Assembly (NCBI RefSeq): GCF_900109995.1
Contig: NZ_FOCB01000011.1
Location: 69,133-133,132, forward strand
DNA from: Pseudomonas sp. ok272
GTDB lineage: Bacteria > Pseudomonadota > Gammaproteobacteria > Pseudomonadales > Pseudomonadaceae
DNA length: 64,000 nt
Reading direction: 5' to 3'
Within the stretch, counting starts at the first letter, position 1. Each line of letters starts with the position of its first letter. Below are positions 1 to 8,399 of the stretch, one piece after another. Below the pieces are notes generated by a model. It did not search any database, was not told the origin of the DNA, and saw only the letters and a program-made list of their open reading frames with translations. A program made the translations under genes and the position numbers.

Positions 1-1460
1 GCCAAGCCGAACGTCACCCACGAAACCAAACCGATTCCACCTTCGAATGCCCTTCCCGCCTGCGCCATCAACTCCCTTGCTTGATCACCCGACAAGTCTG
101 CCGCCACATGATAGGCGCCAGACAGCGTCTCACTCGCCAGCATCATCTGCACTTCGCTCAGGAACCCCGGAAGCTGCAATGCACCGCGATAGTAGGCGGT
201 AACGACACCACCGAGCACTGTCGTCCCCAAAACTACACCCACTTCATAGGCCGTTTCGCTAATGGCCGACGCGGCGCCCGCCTTTGCCGGTGGTGCGGCT
301 GACAAAATCACATCATTGGACACCGTCGCGATCGCGCCCACGCCAATGTTTAGCAAGGCAAAAGCCACCACTAGAACGGTCAGGCTACTGCCCATGCTGC
401 CGACCAGCAAAAACGCCGCTCCAGCAAACGCAATCAAAATCGGTATCAGCACATGCACCTGTAATCGCCGTGCGACAGGCACGACCGCCATCCCCACTAC
501 AATTGCCATGACCTGACCAGGAATCAACGCGAGGCTAGCACTCAAGGGCGACATCTGAAGAACGATCTGCAGGAACTGAGTGGTAAAGAATACGAAGCCG
601 ACGAGAAACGCGAGACTCATCAAATTGATCGCGACAGAGCCGCTAAAGGTGCCACTGCGGAACAGACTCAGGTCCATCAGCGGCACTGGCAGACGTAACT
701 GTCGACACACAAACATCCAGCCCGCAACTGCGCCTACTGCAAATACTGTCAGTACCATCCAGTCGAAACCATTACTGGCACTGTGTTTAATGCCATAAAC
801 AATGGCACCAAGAGCTACCATCGATTGCAGGATGCTTATCGGATCCAACGGTCCTGAAGCATCTCGCTCGGATTCGGGCAACAACAGTGGCCCCAATACC
901 AGCAGTGGCACCAACACGGGCACCGCCAACAGGAAAATCGACCCCCAACTGAAGAATTCCAGCAACACCCCGCCCACCAAAGGACCGAGTGCCGAGCCGA
1001 CCGTCAACGTCGTTGCCCATATCGCGACTGCTAGTCTTCGCTCTTCTCGGTCCTCGAACACCGAACGTATCAACGCCAGCGTTGAGGGCATCAGCATTGC
1101 ACCGAAAACGCCCATACAAGCTCGCCCGGCAATCAGTTGCGTGGCGGTATCGGAATACGCGGTTAGCACCGACACAATCGCAAAACCCAAGGACCCGATC
1201 AGCAATAACTTACGATGACCGACCCGATCTCCCAGACTGCCCATCGACACCAGCAACCCCGCCAATACCAGCGAATAAGCATCGATCATCCACAGTTGCT
1301 GGCTAGCACTCGGACGCAGGGCCTCGGCAATTTTTGGTAACGCGAATCCAAGCACCGTATTGTCAACTGTCACCAGCAATACAGGCAGCACCAGCACGCT
1401 TAGGCGTAACCAACGCTTTGATCTCGCTCCGCGGTGTGTCGCCTCACTTGTTAATGCCAT
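1..1460 (-). CDS. DHA2-family 14-TM MFS drug exporter (partial)
   Basis: The reading frame is open from an ATG at 1458-1460 to the window edge, so 486 codons are visible and the C-terminus is missing. An AGGAG box lies 9 bases before the ATG. The translation is very hydrophobic; it opens with a basic N-terminus, then LLVTVDNTVLGFALPKIAEAL, which is the TM1 motif of the DHA2 (SmvA/QacA) drug:proton antiporters, and GDRVGHRKLLLIG matches the MFS loop 2-3 signature. It should be an inner-membrane proton antiporter for toxic organic cations or a pathway product. It is 44 bp downstream of the FAD oxidoreductase on the same strand, so the two may be co-transcribed and the exporter may handle the oxidase's substrate or product (inference). 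Substrate unknown. Confidence 0.85.
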   Translation of the reverse strand, partial: MALTSEATHRGARSKRWLRLSVLVLPVLLVTVDNTVLGFALPKIAEALRPSASQQLWMIDAYSLVLAGLLVSMGSLGDRVGHRKLLLIGSLGFAIVSVLTAYSDTATQLIAGRACMGVFGAMLMPSTLALIRSVFEDREERRLAVAIWATTLTVGSALGPLVGGVLLEFFSWGSIFLLAVPVLVPLLVLGPLLLPESERDASGPLDPISILQSMVALGAIVYGIKHSASNGFDWMVLTVFAVGAVAGWMFVCRQLRLPVPLMDLSLFRSGTFSGSVAINLMSLAFLVGFVFFTTQFLQIVLQMSPLSASLALIPGQVMAIVVGMAVVPVARRLQVHVLIPILIAFAGAAFLLVGSMGSSLTVLVVAFALLNIGVGAIATVSNDVILSAAPPAKAGAASAISETAYEVGVVLGTTVLGGVVTAYYRGALQLPGFLSEVQMMLASETLSGAYHVAADLSGDQARELMAQAGRAFEGGIGLVSWVTFGL

Positions 1461-1504
1461 CGGCAAAACTCCTACTGCACACAAAAAAATTCACGGAACA
1501 TTTT

Positions 1505-2677
1505 TCATTGCACCCGTGAAACCTTTCCTACGCGCTTCCTTGACGAGGATTTAATCAGTTCAGCTATATACCGCGCCAACAATGGTGATTGGTGCAGACC
1601 ATCTCGGTAGGTACCTGTTGCGAGCCAAAGACCTTCGATGCAGCACTCGCCAATCAATGGGAAACCACCTGCTGGAATTGGTCTGTTGCCAACTTGTATG
1701 GAAATTATTTCAGCGCCATGAAGGTCTAGGTTCAATTGATCAACAGCACAATCAAGCAAAAACTGAACATCTGATATGAGAGCCTGTTGCTTTGGCCGCT
1801 CCGAAATAATGTTAGTTGCCCCCAGATACAACACCCCATCCCCACGAGGGACACAGTGTAAGCCACATGCAAAGGCACGATTTGGCGTCCGTATGACCGA
1901 ACTCGGCAAATCAACACCTTCTGGCATCTTTATGAGAATGGAGACGCCATAACCACTGAACAGCGGTGGAATTCTCTTTACGAGTTCATCGAAATCACTG
2001 AGCAAATCCAGAGATTGGACGCCTGCGGCAACCACAACCTTCCTTGCCCAGAGAATCTCCCCACTGCACAACTCGACACCCGTTGCTACCCCACCCTCAG
2101 CCAACACTCGTTTAGCATTCTCATTTTTCAGAGTGCCGCCTTCGGTGACAAATGCAGCATCCAGTTTCTCCAGTAAAAGATGCGAGTTCACTGAATGTTC
2201 GTTTGGTATGTACAACCCCCGCAGAGGGCGAACCAGATGGTTGGGCTTAAGCCACTCCATCTTGCGTGGATCAACAACTTCGAACGGCTCACCATACTCA
2301 CGAAGGGTACTCTCGATGGTGTCGTAGTTTACGCTGTCCACCTCATCCATGCCGGCGGTATTGAGCAGCACATGGGTCCCAATAGCGGTAAATAACGAAC
2401 TAGAATCACCTGAAGAAATTGCCAAACGCTCCGCCCAACTTGACCACAGGTGTTGGGCTTGTCGGTCCATATCTAGTTTTAATCGACCATAATCACTCGA
2501 AAGTAGACCGCTTGTTACTTCCCCGAAACATCCATTCATCGCCCCCGCAGCTTTTGACGCTGCATTTGTGCGATCAGTCTCACCTATGCGGCATACGTTT
2601 AAACCTCGCGTTGATAGCTCATATGCAATTGAGCCACCAACTGCTCCTGCACCCACGACAATAACGTCGAATTCCAT
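1505..2677 (-). CDS. FAD-dependent amine/amino-acid oxidoreductase (DAO family)
   Basis: A 390-residue protein beginning MEFDVIVVGAGAVGGSIAYEL, the GxGxxG Rossmann motif that binds the ADP part of FAD. Near the C-terminus, GNRPIPAGGFPLIG followed by LWLATGTYRDGLH is the second FAD-contact region of D-amino-acid oxidase/glycine oxidase (DAO, DadA, ThiO) proteins. It would oxidise an amine or amino acid with FAD; substrate not assignable. I chose the ATG at 2675-2677 (GAGG five bases upstream) over the in-frame GTG two codons earlier. No signal peptide or membrane segment, so cytoplasmic. It leads an apparent two-gene unit with the MFS exporter. Confidence 0.8.
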   Translation of the reverse strand: MEFDVIVVGAGAVGGSIAYELSTRGLNVCRIGETDRTNAASKAAGAMNGCFGEVTSGLLSSDYGRLKLDMDRQAQHLWSSWAERLAISSGDSSSLFTAIGTHVLLNTAGMDEVDSVNYDTIESTLREYGEPFEVVDPRKMEWLKPNHLVRPLRGLYIPNEHSVNSHLLLEKLDAAFVTEGGTLKNENAKRVLAEGGVATGVELCSGEILWARKVVVAAGVQSLDLLSDFDELVKRIPPLFSGYGVSILIKMPEGVDLPSSVIRTPNRAFACGLHCVPRGDGVLYLGATNIISERPKQQALISDVQFLLDCAVDQLNLDLHGAEIISIQVGNRPIPAGGFPLIGECCIEGLWLATGTYRDGLHQSPLLARYIAELIKSSSRKRVGKVSRVQ

Positions 2678-3191
2678 GTACACCTCGAACCGTCACCAGC
2701 AACGGAGAAATAAATTACTAACCAGGAAACAATTTATTTCTAAGACTTCGTCACATCGCAATTCAATACGCAAATTATTTCATACTATGTCCACGTTACA
2801 AAAAGACATACATACGCGCAAAATGTAGGAATAAGCCTTCAGACAATAGGAGACAAGAATTAAAAAACACCATGAATGAGATTAAAATATTACTAGCACT
2901 AACCCTTAGTTCATGCAGACGCACTCACTCAGCAAAACAAATAACCTACTGGGCGCCCTCCTTACAAAAGAAATCCAGCCATGAATAACGGACAACACTA
3001 ATTTTTGGCCTGGATAACTTCAAACTAGTGAGGTATTCGCCTCGCGCGATGGGCGACATCAATATTTGAAAGGCTTTTTCTTTCGACGCGCAAAAGCAAA
3101 CGCCCCGAACAAGTCGGGGCGCTTTATTAGTTCTCACCTATGTTTTACACAGTGTGAGTTTATCTTTTCAGTACAAGCAACTAAGGTGCTA
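2678..3191. other. Intergenic, AT-rich, no supported gene
   Basis: About 510 bases between the FAD oxidoreductase and galU. It must hold the promoter of the oxidoreductase unit (minus strand) and it holds the galU terminator. The part from 2690 to 3060 is much more AT-rich than the neighbours. I see no convincing coding sequence or large repeat. Confidence 0.6.
3101..3121 (-). terminator. Intrinsic terminator of galU
   Basis: Perfect 8-bp GC-rich stem (CGCCCCGA/TCGGGGCG) with a 5-base loop. Read on the minus strand it is followed by TTTGCTTTT, as expected downstream of galU. It is U-rich on the other side too, so it may work in both directions. Confidence 0.85.
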
Positions 3192-4031
3192 TCAGTACGC
3201 CTTACCCGTCTTGTAGAAGTGCTCGAAGCAGAAGTTGGTCGCCTCGATGTAGCCTTCGGCACCACCGCAGTCGAAACGTGTGCCCTTGAACTTGTAGGCG
3301 ATGACACAACCATCCTGCGCCTGCTTCATCAGGGCGTCAGTGATCTGAATCTCGCCACCTTTACCCGGCTCGGTTTGCTCGATCAGGCTGAAAATGTCCG
3401 GGGTCATGATGTAGCGACCGATGATCGCCAGGTTCGACGGTGCATCTTCCGGCTTTGGCTTCTCGACCATGTTACGCACGCGGTACAGGTCGTCGCCGAT
3501 CAGGTCACCAGCGATCACGCCGTACTTGCTGGTTTCCTGCGGGTCGACTTCCATGATTGCAACGATGGTGCAACGGTACTGCTTGTACAGCTTGACCATC
3601 TGCTTGAGCACGCCGTCACCTTCGAGGTTGACGCACAAGTCATCCGCCAGGACCACGGCGAACGGTTCGTCACCGATCAACGGACGGCCCGTCAGGATGG
3701 CGTGACCCAGGCCTTTCATCTCGGTCTGACGCGTGTAGGAGAACGAGCACTCGTCGAGCAGGCGACGGATACCGACCAGGTACTTCTCTTTGTCGGTGCC
3801 CTTGATTTGGTTTTCCAGCTCGTAGCTGATATCGAAGTGATCTTCCAAGGCGCGCTTGCCGCGACCGGTAACGATCGAGATTTCATTCAAGCCAGCGTCC
3901 AGTGCCTCTTCAACGCCGTACTGAATCAGTGGCTTGTTCACCACTGGCAGCATTTCTTTAGGCATGGCCTTAGTCGCTGGCAGGAAGCGAGTACCGTAAC
4001 CGGCTGCTGGGAACAAGCATTTCTTGATCAT
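3192..4031 (-). CDS. galU: UTP-glucose-1-phosphate uridylyltransferase
   Basis: 279 residues, the normal GalU length. The N-terminus KKCLFPAAGYGTRFLPATKAMPKEM is cut here to its key part: the nucleotide-binding G-x-G-T-R-F loop and the K-A-x-P-K motif. VLADDL carries the metal-binding aspartate and VEKP is also conserved. The enzyme makes UDP-glucose from UTP and glucose-1-phosphate for LPS core, exopolysaccharide and trehalose/glucan synthesis in the cytoplasm. It is monocistronic here: 160 bp ahead of it there is no gene and an intrinsic terminator follows. ATG start at 4029-4031. Confidence 0.97.
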   Translation of the reverse strand: MIKKCLFPAAGYGTRFLPATKAMPKEMLPVVNKPLIQYGVEEALDAGLNEISIVTGRGKRALEDHFDISYELENQIKGTDKEKYLVGIRRLLDECSFSYTRQTEMKGLGHAILTGRPLIGDEPFAVVLADDLCVNLEGDGVLKQMVKLYKQYRCTIVAIMEVDPQETSKYGVIAGDLIGDDLYRVRNMVEKPKPEDAPSNLAIIGRYIMTPDIFSLIEQTEPGKGGEIQITDALMKQAQDGCVIAYKFKGTRFDCGGAEGYIEATNFCFEHFYKTGKAY

Positions 4032-4269
4032 AAAAGTCCTTGAAAAGGCTGTGTGTACGAGTTTCGGCGCAGTCTAATCAGGCCGCGAGCACCTTACAAT
4101 GCCCTGCACTGGCTAACCGATGCCATCATAGAGAAATAATCACTCGGATAGTTCCACGCGGGCGTGGATATCATCTGCGACATAAAGGTCATTAATGTAG
4201 ACCACCGAGCACAACAAGGCACTTTTGCGGCTATCATTGCGCAATTGAACCAGCCAACGAGGCAGATAG

Positions 4270-4458
4270 ATGTCGGCAGCAAAGAGCGTGAACGGGTACC
4301 TGATCACTAAGGCCAAAGACGGTCAATGGTGGGTCGACAGCAACGGCGGTGAACACATTGCCGGGCCTTTCCCTACCGAAGCGTTGGCCATCGAGGTCGC
4401 GTCGGTCTTGCAAGACACCCCACCGGCGCCCAAGCGTCGCGGTGCCAAGCCCGAGTAA
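4270..4458 (+). CDS. Small conserved hypothetical protein
   Basis: 62 residues from an ATG with a GAGGC box ten bases upstream. The sequence (GYLITKAKDGQWWVDSNGGEHIAGPF) looks like a small beta-rich soluble protein, with a basic Pro-rich tail (PAPKRRGAKPE). I do not recognise a family with an assigned function. It is followed at once by a strong intrinsic terminator, so it is a stand-alone transcript. Confidence 0.65.
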   Translation: MSAAKSVNGYLITKAKDGQWWVDSNGGEHIAGPFPTEALAIEVASVLQDTPPAPKRRGAKPE

Positions 4459-4482
4459 CAGAGCCTGCATCAAGAACGCCCT

Positions 4483-4505
4483 GCCCGCGCGCGGGGCTTT
4501 TTTGT
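4483..4505 (+). terminator. Intrinsic terminator after the 62-residue gene
   Basis: GC-only hairpin (GCCC...GGGC around CGCGCG) followed by six T on the plus strand, 24 bases after the stop codon of the preceding small gene. Confidence 0.8.
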
Positions 4506-4529
4506 GCCTGTCGATCGCCAAGCGTCGCC

Positions 4530-4760
4530 TTACATATGAATTTCGGCGAACTTGATCCCCAGGCCACGCACGGTCTCGATCAAGTCATCCAGCCGGCTGA
4601 AGGATTCAACCTCATCGTTTTCATCCACCAGGAAAAAGCTGCGTCCCGCGCTTTTCTTGAAGAATACAATCCACTCCCCGCTGTTCGCCGGATTTTGAAT
4701 CACATGGGTCGCAGAGATATGTCCCTCTGCATGCCGCTCTCTGACTGTTTCGCGTTTCAT
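4530..4760 (-). CDS. Small conserved hypothetical protein
   Basis: 76 residues beginning MKRETVRERHAEGHIS; the ATG at 4758-4760 has GGGGTGG just upstream and is preferred over an earlier in-frame start. Content such as WIVFFKKSAGRSFFLVDENDEVESFS suggests a compact beta-strand protein; no signal peptide. Function not recognised. It lies 65 bp downstream of tsdA on the same strand, but a hairpin separates them, so it is probably transcribed on its own. Confidence 0.65.
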   Translation of the reverse strand: MKRETVRERHAEGHISATHVIQNPANSGEWIVFFKKSAGRSFFLVDENDEVESFSRLDDLIETVRGLGIKFAEIHM

Positions 4761-4777
4761 TGACCACCCCAGAAATA

Positions 4778-4805
4778 ACAATGCCGCTCAAACAAGCGGC
4801 ATTGT
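4778..4805 (-). terminator. Perfect 11-bp hairpin after tsdA
   Basis: Left arm ACAATGCCGCT and right arm AGCGGCATTGT with a six-base loop. On the minus strand it is followed by TATTTCTG, a weak U tract. The position 20 bases after the tsdA stop fits a terminator. Confidence 0.6.
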
Positions 4806-4825
4806 GTCTATCGATGGACGGTAGT

Positions 4826-5746
4826 TTAGCGGATACCTTGCCCAATCAGCACGCCATTGACCTTTTGCCCATACAGGTTGACGCCGTCGTTGGCATGGAA
4901 CTTCACCCGGGTTTTCTCGATGGAACCATCGACCAGGCGCGGATCCTGCGGGCGTTCATGACTGTTGACGAACGCCGCCACGTCCCAGGCTTGCTGGTCG
5001 CTCAGGGTCTGTGGCTTGCCCAGGGGCATGTTGTGCTGGATGAAGGACGCCGCCGTATTGATACGGTGCATGCCCGCCCCCCAGTTGTAAGAGTCCTTGC
5101 CCCACAGCGGTGGCATTACGTAGTCCTGCCCCACCTTCTGGCCCTGTCCGGTGTCGCCGTGGCATACCGCACATTGTTCCTTGTAGACCTGGGCGCCCTG
5201 GGCGATGTCATAACCCTTGGCCGGCTTCGCCACCTCGGGATAGCCACGCCCTGGAATCTCGACACCCACCGGTGCCTTGGTCGCCAGCCAATACGAATAG
5301 GCCGACAACGCACTGATCACCGGGCCATCGGCCGGCGGCGGCTTGCCGTTCATGCTGAACTCGAAGCAACCCTGCAAGCGTTCGGCAAAGGTGTTGACCT
5401 TGTCGTTTTTCTTGCGGTACGCCGGGTACATCGGATAGGCGCCCCACAACGGCGCAGAGTTGGGCAAACGCCCCTGATCCAGGTGGCAGTTGCTGCATTT
5501 GAGGCCGTTACCGACAAACTCCGGTGCCTGGCGCGGGGTGTCGACAAACACGTTGTAGCCTTGGCGGACCAACTTGCCAAAGGCGTTGTCCGGCAACTCA
5601 CTTTCGGCCGGCGGCTGGAAATACGTGACAGCCCCAGCAACGGCCGGGACTTTCAGCTCGGACTGATCGTCCATGACGACCTGGGCGGCGAACACGTCAA
5701 GGCTCAGCAAGGCAAGCGCCAGTGGCGCAACAGAAAAGGACTTCAT
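4826..5746 (-). CDS. tsdA: Thiosulfate dehydrogenase (dihaem cytochrome c, TsdA)
   Basis: 306 residues with a signal peptide (cleavage near FAA20/Q) and two haem c sites, CSNCH at 84-88 and CAVCH at 192-196. The segment GCFEFSMNGKPP has Cys127 in the R-x3-C-x3-SMNG context that in TsdA supplies the unusual cysteine ligand of the active-site haem; NMPLG (Met240) fits the ligand of the second haem. TsdA enzymes join two thiosulfates to tetrathionate in the periplasm and pass electrons to a cytochrome partner. Its ATG overlaps the tsdB stop by four bases, so the two are translationally coupled. This gives the cell tetrathionate formation (or the reverse reaction) as an accessory electron source. 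Confidence 0.85.
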   Translation of the reverse strand: MKSFSVAPLALALLSLDVFAAQVVMDDQSELKVPAVAGAVTYFQPPAESELPDNAFGKLVRQGYNVFVDTPRQAPEFVGNGLKCSNCHLDQGRLPNSAPLWGAYPMYPAYRKKNDKVNTFAERLQGCFEFSMNGKPPPADGPVISALSAYSYWLATKAPVGVEIPGRGYPEVAKPAKGYDIAQGAQVYKEQCAVCHGDTGQGQKVGQDYVMPPLWGKDSYNWGAGMHRINTAASFIQHNMPLGKPQTLSDQQAWDVAAFVNSHERPQDPRLVDGSIEKTRVKFHANDGVNLYGQKVNGVLIGQGIR

Positions 5747-6390
5747 GGCTTGGCCTCCTGGCTACCCAGCGTTGCAAAATAGTCGGCGACAGCTTTGATC
5801 TCATCGGGGGTCAGGGATTTGGCAATGTGTCCCATCAGGTCGTTGGGATCGTTATGCCGAGTACCATCGCGCCAGGCGTTCAGCTGCGCAACCAGGTAAC
5901 TGGCCGGCTGCGCCGCCAGTGGTGGAAAAGCTGTTCCAACTCCCACGCCACCTGGACCATGGCACATCACGCACTCAGGAATATGACGATCCCAGGCGCC
6001 ACGCACCGCCAGGGTCTCTCCCACATTCTTGGGCACATCCGTGCGACCGACGGCAGGTGTCTTGGGGGCAGGCATGGCCGCCAACATATCGGTAACCGCT
6101 TTTATCTCATCATCGGTCAAGGCCTTGGCCAGCGGTTGCATCACCGGGCTAACCCGAGAACCACTTCTGAAGTCCGCCAGTTGCTTGCTCAGATACCCTG
6201 CCGGCAACCCGGCCAGCCGAGGAAAACCTGCGGCAGGCATCCCCATGCCGTCCGCGCCATGGCAGGCAAAACATGCAGTGGCGCCAGGCTCAGCGCCACC
6301 TTGGGTGAATATTTTTTGGCCATCAGCGGCATAGGCACCGCTGACTGCCGCGAGCATCAAACTGCTCAGCACAATCGAATTGAACACCAT
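5743..6390 (-). CDS. tsdB: Dihaem cytochrome c4-type electron carrier (TsdB)
   Basis: 215 residues from an ATG preceded by AGGAG six bases upstream; an N-terminal signal peptide ends near AYA21/A. Two cytochrome c4-like halves each carry one haem motif, CFACH (40-44) and CVMCH (140-144), each followed by a repeated LTDDEIKAV/LTPDEIKAV helix. In Pseudomonas stutzeri the analogous TsdB is the direct electron acceptor of TsdA; the four-base overlap with tsdA and the gene order support the same role here. Annotation tools may call it only cytochrome c4. Confidence 0.8.
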   Translation of the reverse strand: MVFNSIVLSSLMLAAVSGAYAADGQKIFTQGGAEPGATACFACHGADGMGMPAAGFPRLAGLPAGYLSKQLADFRSGSRVSPVMQPLAKALTDDEIKAVTDMLAAMPAPKTPAVGRTDVPKNVGETLAVRGAWDRHIPECVMCHGPGGVGVGTAFPPLAAQPASYLVAQLNAWRDGTRHNDPNDLMGHIAKSLTPDEIKAVADYFATLGSQEAKP

Positions 6391-6509
6391 CACGGTCTCC
6401 TGCTTTCTAGTTATAAGCTTAGAGCTACAGCGCATAAGCCCATAAAGATTAGGTTATTGCTCCGTCTATCACAATGGCTCCACGCCACCAGAGGAATAAA
6501 CCTTGGAAC

Positions 6510-6556
6510 AAAAAAGCCCGGCCATACCCTGAAACAGCATTGGAACCGGGCTTTCC
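6510..6556 (-). terminator. Terminator of the small lipoprotein gene
   Basis: Stem AAGCCCGG/CCGGGCTT with a 24-base loop; on the minus strand the right arm runs into TTTTTTG. It is 28 bases after the stop of the lipoprotein gene. Confidence 0.75.
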
Positions 6557-6583
6557 CGTGAGCATCGATGAGTGCCAATCAGT

Positions 6584-6934
6584 CTAGCCGGAGATGCACG
6601 CATTCGCCGCGTCACCGATATCGCTAGGCCGGATGGGTACATTGGACATGGATTCATGCAGCTTGATGCTGCTCCCGCTGGAACGCTCTTCGATGTCAAA
6701 CACCGCAGCCGGCGCTGAGGACAACTTTCCGGGAACAATCACTTGCACGCCGTCCTTGTGCGGCAGCATTTGCAACACCCCACGGCTCTTGGCCAGTTTT
6801 TCGGCCACACAATTGGCGTATGCCAAGGGTTTTTTCCCTGAAATCACATTCATGGTGGGCAAGGTCTGGTTGATGTCAGAGACCGTTGCACAACCACTCA
6901 TCACCAATGCCAGCAACAAAACGCCCCGCTTCAT
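6584..6934 (-). CDS. Small outer-membrane or periplasmic lipoprotein, function unknown
   Basis: 116 residues starting MKRGVLLLALVMSGC, a type II signal peptide with the lipobox at MSGC (Cys15 lipidated). GGAGGAATTGT directly before the ATG supports this start over the upstream in-frame one. The mature part has two further cysteines (ANCVAEKL and NACISG) that could form a disulfide. No Asp at +2, so the inner-membrane retention signal is absent and it probably goes to the outer membrane. I do not recognise a functional family. Confidence 0.75.
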   Translation of the reverse strand: MKRGVLLLALVMSGCATVSDINQTLPTMNVISGKKPLAYANCVAEKLAKSRGVLQMLPHKDGVQVIVPGKLSSAPAAVFDIEERSSGSSIKLHESMSNVPIRPSDIGDAANACISG

Positions 6935-7128
6935 ACAATTCCTCCAGTAAAGACCCTCCGACAGCGCCAATGCTGATTTTCTCCGAAGTGAAACGTTTTA
7001 TCGCGCAAATAATCACCGATAACTGTTTTTAATTGTCAAAGCACAACTCACTGGCCCGCCACTCTCGCGTTGGGGCTGATAAACTGCGCGTCGATTTGAT
7101 TGTAGAAAAGCCCTTCTGGAGGCGCCCC

Positions 7129-7431
7129 TTGAAATTTATCCACCAGCGCGAGCACCTCAACGAAGATGACATCGTCGTCATTCAATGCTCCCAAACCTGC
7201 AACATCCGCCTGATGAGCGACGCCAACTTCCGCAGCTTCAAAAATGGTGGCCGCCACTCCTACCACGGCGGCGCGTTCGACACCTTCCCGGCCAGAATCA
7301 CCGCGCCAAGCACCGGATTCTGGAACATCACGATCGACACGGTCACTAGCCGCGCGATCAGCGTGACCCGCAAACCCACGCTCACCCACTCGATCAAGAT
7401 CATCCGTCGTTCCAGCTCGAAACTTAGCTGA
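7129..7431 (+). CDS. DUF1883 domain protein
   Basis: 100 residues if translation begins at the TTG at 7129-7131, which has a GGAGG box six bases upstream; this gives the N-terminus M-K-F-I-H-Q-R-E-H-L typical of DUF1883 proteins. Starting further upstream would add a tail with no ribosome site. The domain (HLNEDDIVVIQCSQTCNIRLMSD then RHSYHGGAF) fills the protein. DUF1883 is a small beta-rich domain found alone or with TIR domains; its biochemical role is not established. It is followed 30 bp later by another small gene on the same strand. Confidence 0.8.
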   Translation: MKFIHQREHLNEDDIVVIQCSQTCNIRLMSDANFRSFKNGGRHSYHGGAFDTFPARITAPSTGFWNITIDTVTSRAISVTRKPTLTHSIKIIRRSSSKLS

Positions 7432-7461
7432 CACCGGCCCGAACCATAGACAGGTACGCCC

Positions 7462-7632
7462 GTGACTCAAACCACCAAGTACGTCATCAAGTATAAGCTC
7501 AACGGCGAACGCCGCTTCGAGTTCGCCCAACTGACCAAGGGTACCGAGGATGAAGCCAGCGCCGCGCTCGCCGCCATCCATGGCGACAGCAGCGATGTCA
7601 TCAGTGACATCAGCGTGAGCAAGGCGCTCTGA
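7462..7632 (+). CDS. Short hypothetical protein (56 residues)
   Basis: A 56-codon frame from a GTG at 7462 to TGA at 7630, lying between the DUF1883 gene and alkB with only five bases before the alkB start. The product, TQTTKYVIKYKLNGERRF then FAQLTKGTEDEASAALAAIHGD, has good amphipathic structure and codon use typical of the neighbours. AGGTACGCCC upstream gives a partial ribosome site. Family unknown. Confidence 0.55.
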   Translation: MTQTTKYVIKYKLNGERRFEFAQLTKGTEDEASAALAAIHGDSSDVISDISVSKAL

Positions 7633-7637
7633 CACCA

Positions 7638-8315
7638 TTGGTCCAGCCTGAAACACCCCCAGTCACCCTCGACCTGTTTGCCGATGACCACCCGCAACCG
7701 CCCAGCCGCGAGCGAATCGGCGAACAGTCCTACCTCCTGCGCGGCTTTGCCCTGCCTTGGGTGGAGCGCCTGCTCCCGGCCCTGAAACACACCCTGCTGG
7801 CCGCGCCGTTTCGTCACATGATCACGCCCGGGGGGTTCACCCTGTCCGCGGGCCTGAGCAGCTGCGGCACGTTGGGCTGGACCAGCGACCGCGCTGGCTA
7901 CCGCTACACCCGGCTCGACCCGCTCACCGGCCAGCCCTGGCCGGGGATGCCCGAGGTGTTCCGCGAACTGGCCGAGGCGGCAGCGGGTGAAGCTGGCTTC
8001 AGCGGCTTTGCACCAGACGCCTGCCTGATCAACTGCTATGTGCCCGGAGCAAAGATGTCTCTGCATCAGGACAAGAACGAGCGGTCCTACGAGCACCCCA
8101 TCGTGTCAGTGTCCCTGGGGCTACCGGCGATGTTCCTGTTCGGCGGCCATGAACGCGGCGATAAGCGCCAGCGCGTGCCGTTGCTTCACGGTGACATCGT
8201 GGTGTGGGGCGGCGTAGACCGCCTGCGCTACCACGGGGTTCTGCCCCTCAAGCACGGGCAGCATCGGCAACTGGGTGCCCAGCGGATCAACCTCACATTC
8301 CGTACCGCCGGCTGA
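7638..8315 (+). CDS. alkB: DNA oxidative demethylase AlkB
   Basis: 225 residues. The Fe(II)/2-oxoglutarate dioxygenase core shows the iron ligands H143-x-D145 (SLHQDKNE) and H199 (RYHGV), and the oxoglutarate-binding R-x-N-x-T-x-R at 216-222 (RINLTFR). AlkB removes 1-methyladenine and 3-methylcytosine from DNA and RNA. The start is a TTG at 7638-7640; no ATG fits the N-terminus. It is 84 bp ahead of ada on the same strand, the usual adaptive-response pairing in reversed order from E. coli. Confidence 0.93.
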   Translation: MVQPETPPVTLDLFADDHPQPPSRERIGEQSYLLRGFALPWVERLLPALKHTLLAAPFRHMITPGGFTLSAGLSSCGTLGWTSDRAGYRYTRLDPLTGQPWPGMPEVFRELAEAAAGEAGFSGFAPDACLINCYVPGAKMSLHQDKNERSYEHPIVSVSLGLPAMFLFGGHERGDKRQRVPLLHGDIVVWGGVDRLRYHGVLPLKHGQHRQLGAQRINLTFRTAG

Positions 8316-8399
8316 CGCTCGAATTTGACCGCAAGCGCCGGAGTGCCGTCCCTCGTTACACTGTCTAGGCTGACCTGAACCCTCAACCGGTGACCCGCG

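Noticed and set aside
1..1119. Several plus-strand and minus-strand short frames at the window start
   Set aside because: They are shadows of the MFS exporter, which is open on the minus strand through the window edge.
2872..2988. A 38-codon frame MNEIKILLALTLSSC... resembling a tiny lipoprotein
   Set aside because: No ribosome site at proper spacing, AT-rich non-coding surroundings, and no downstream structure; too little to call a gene.
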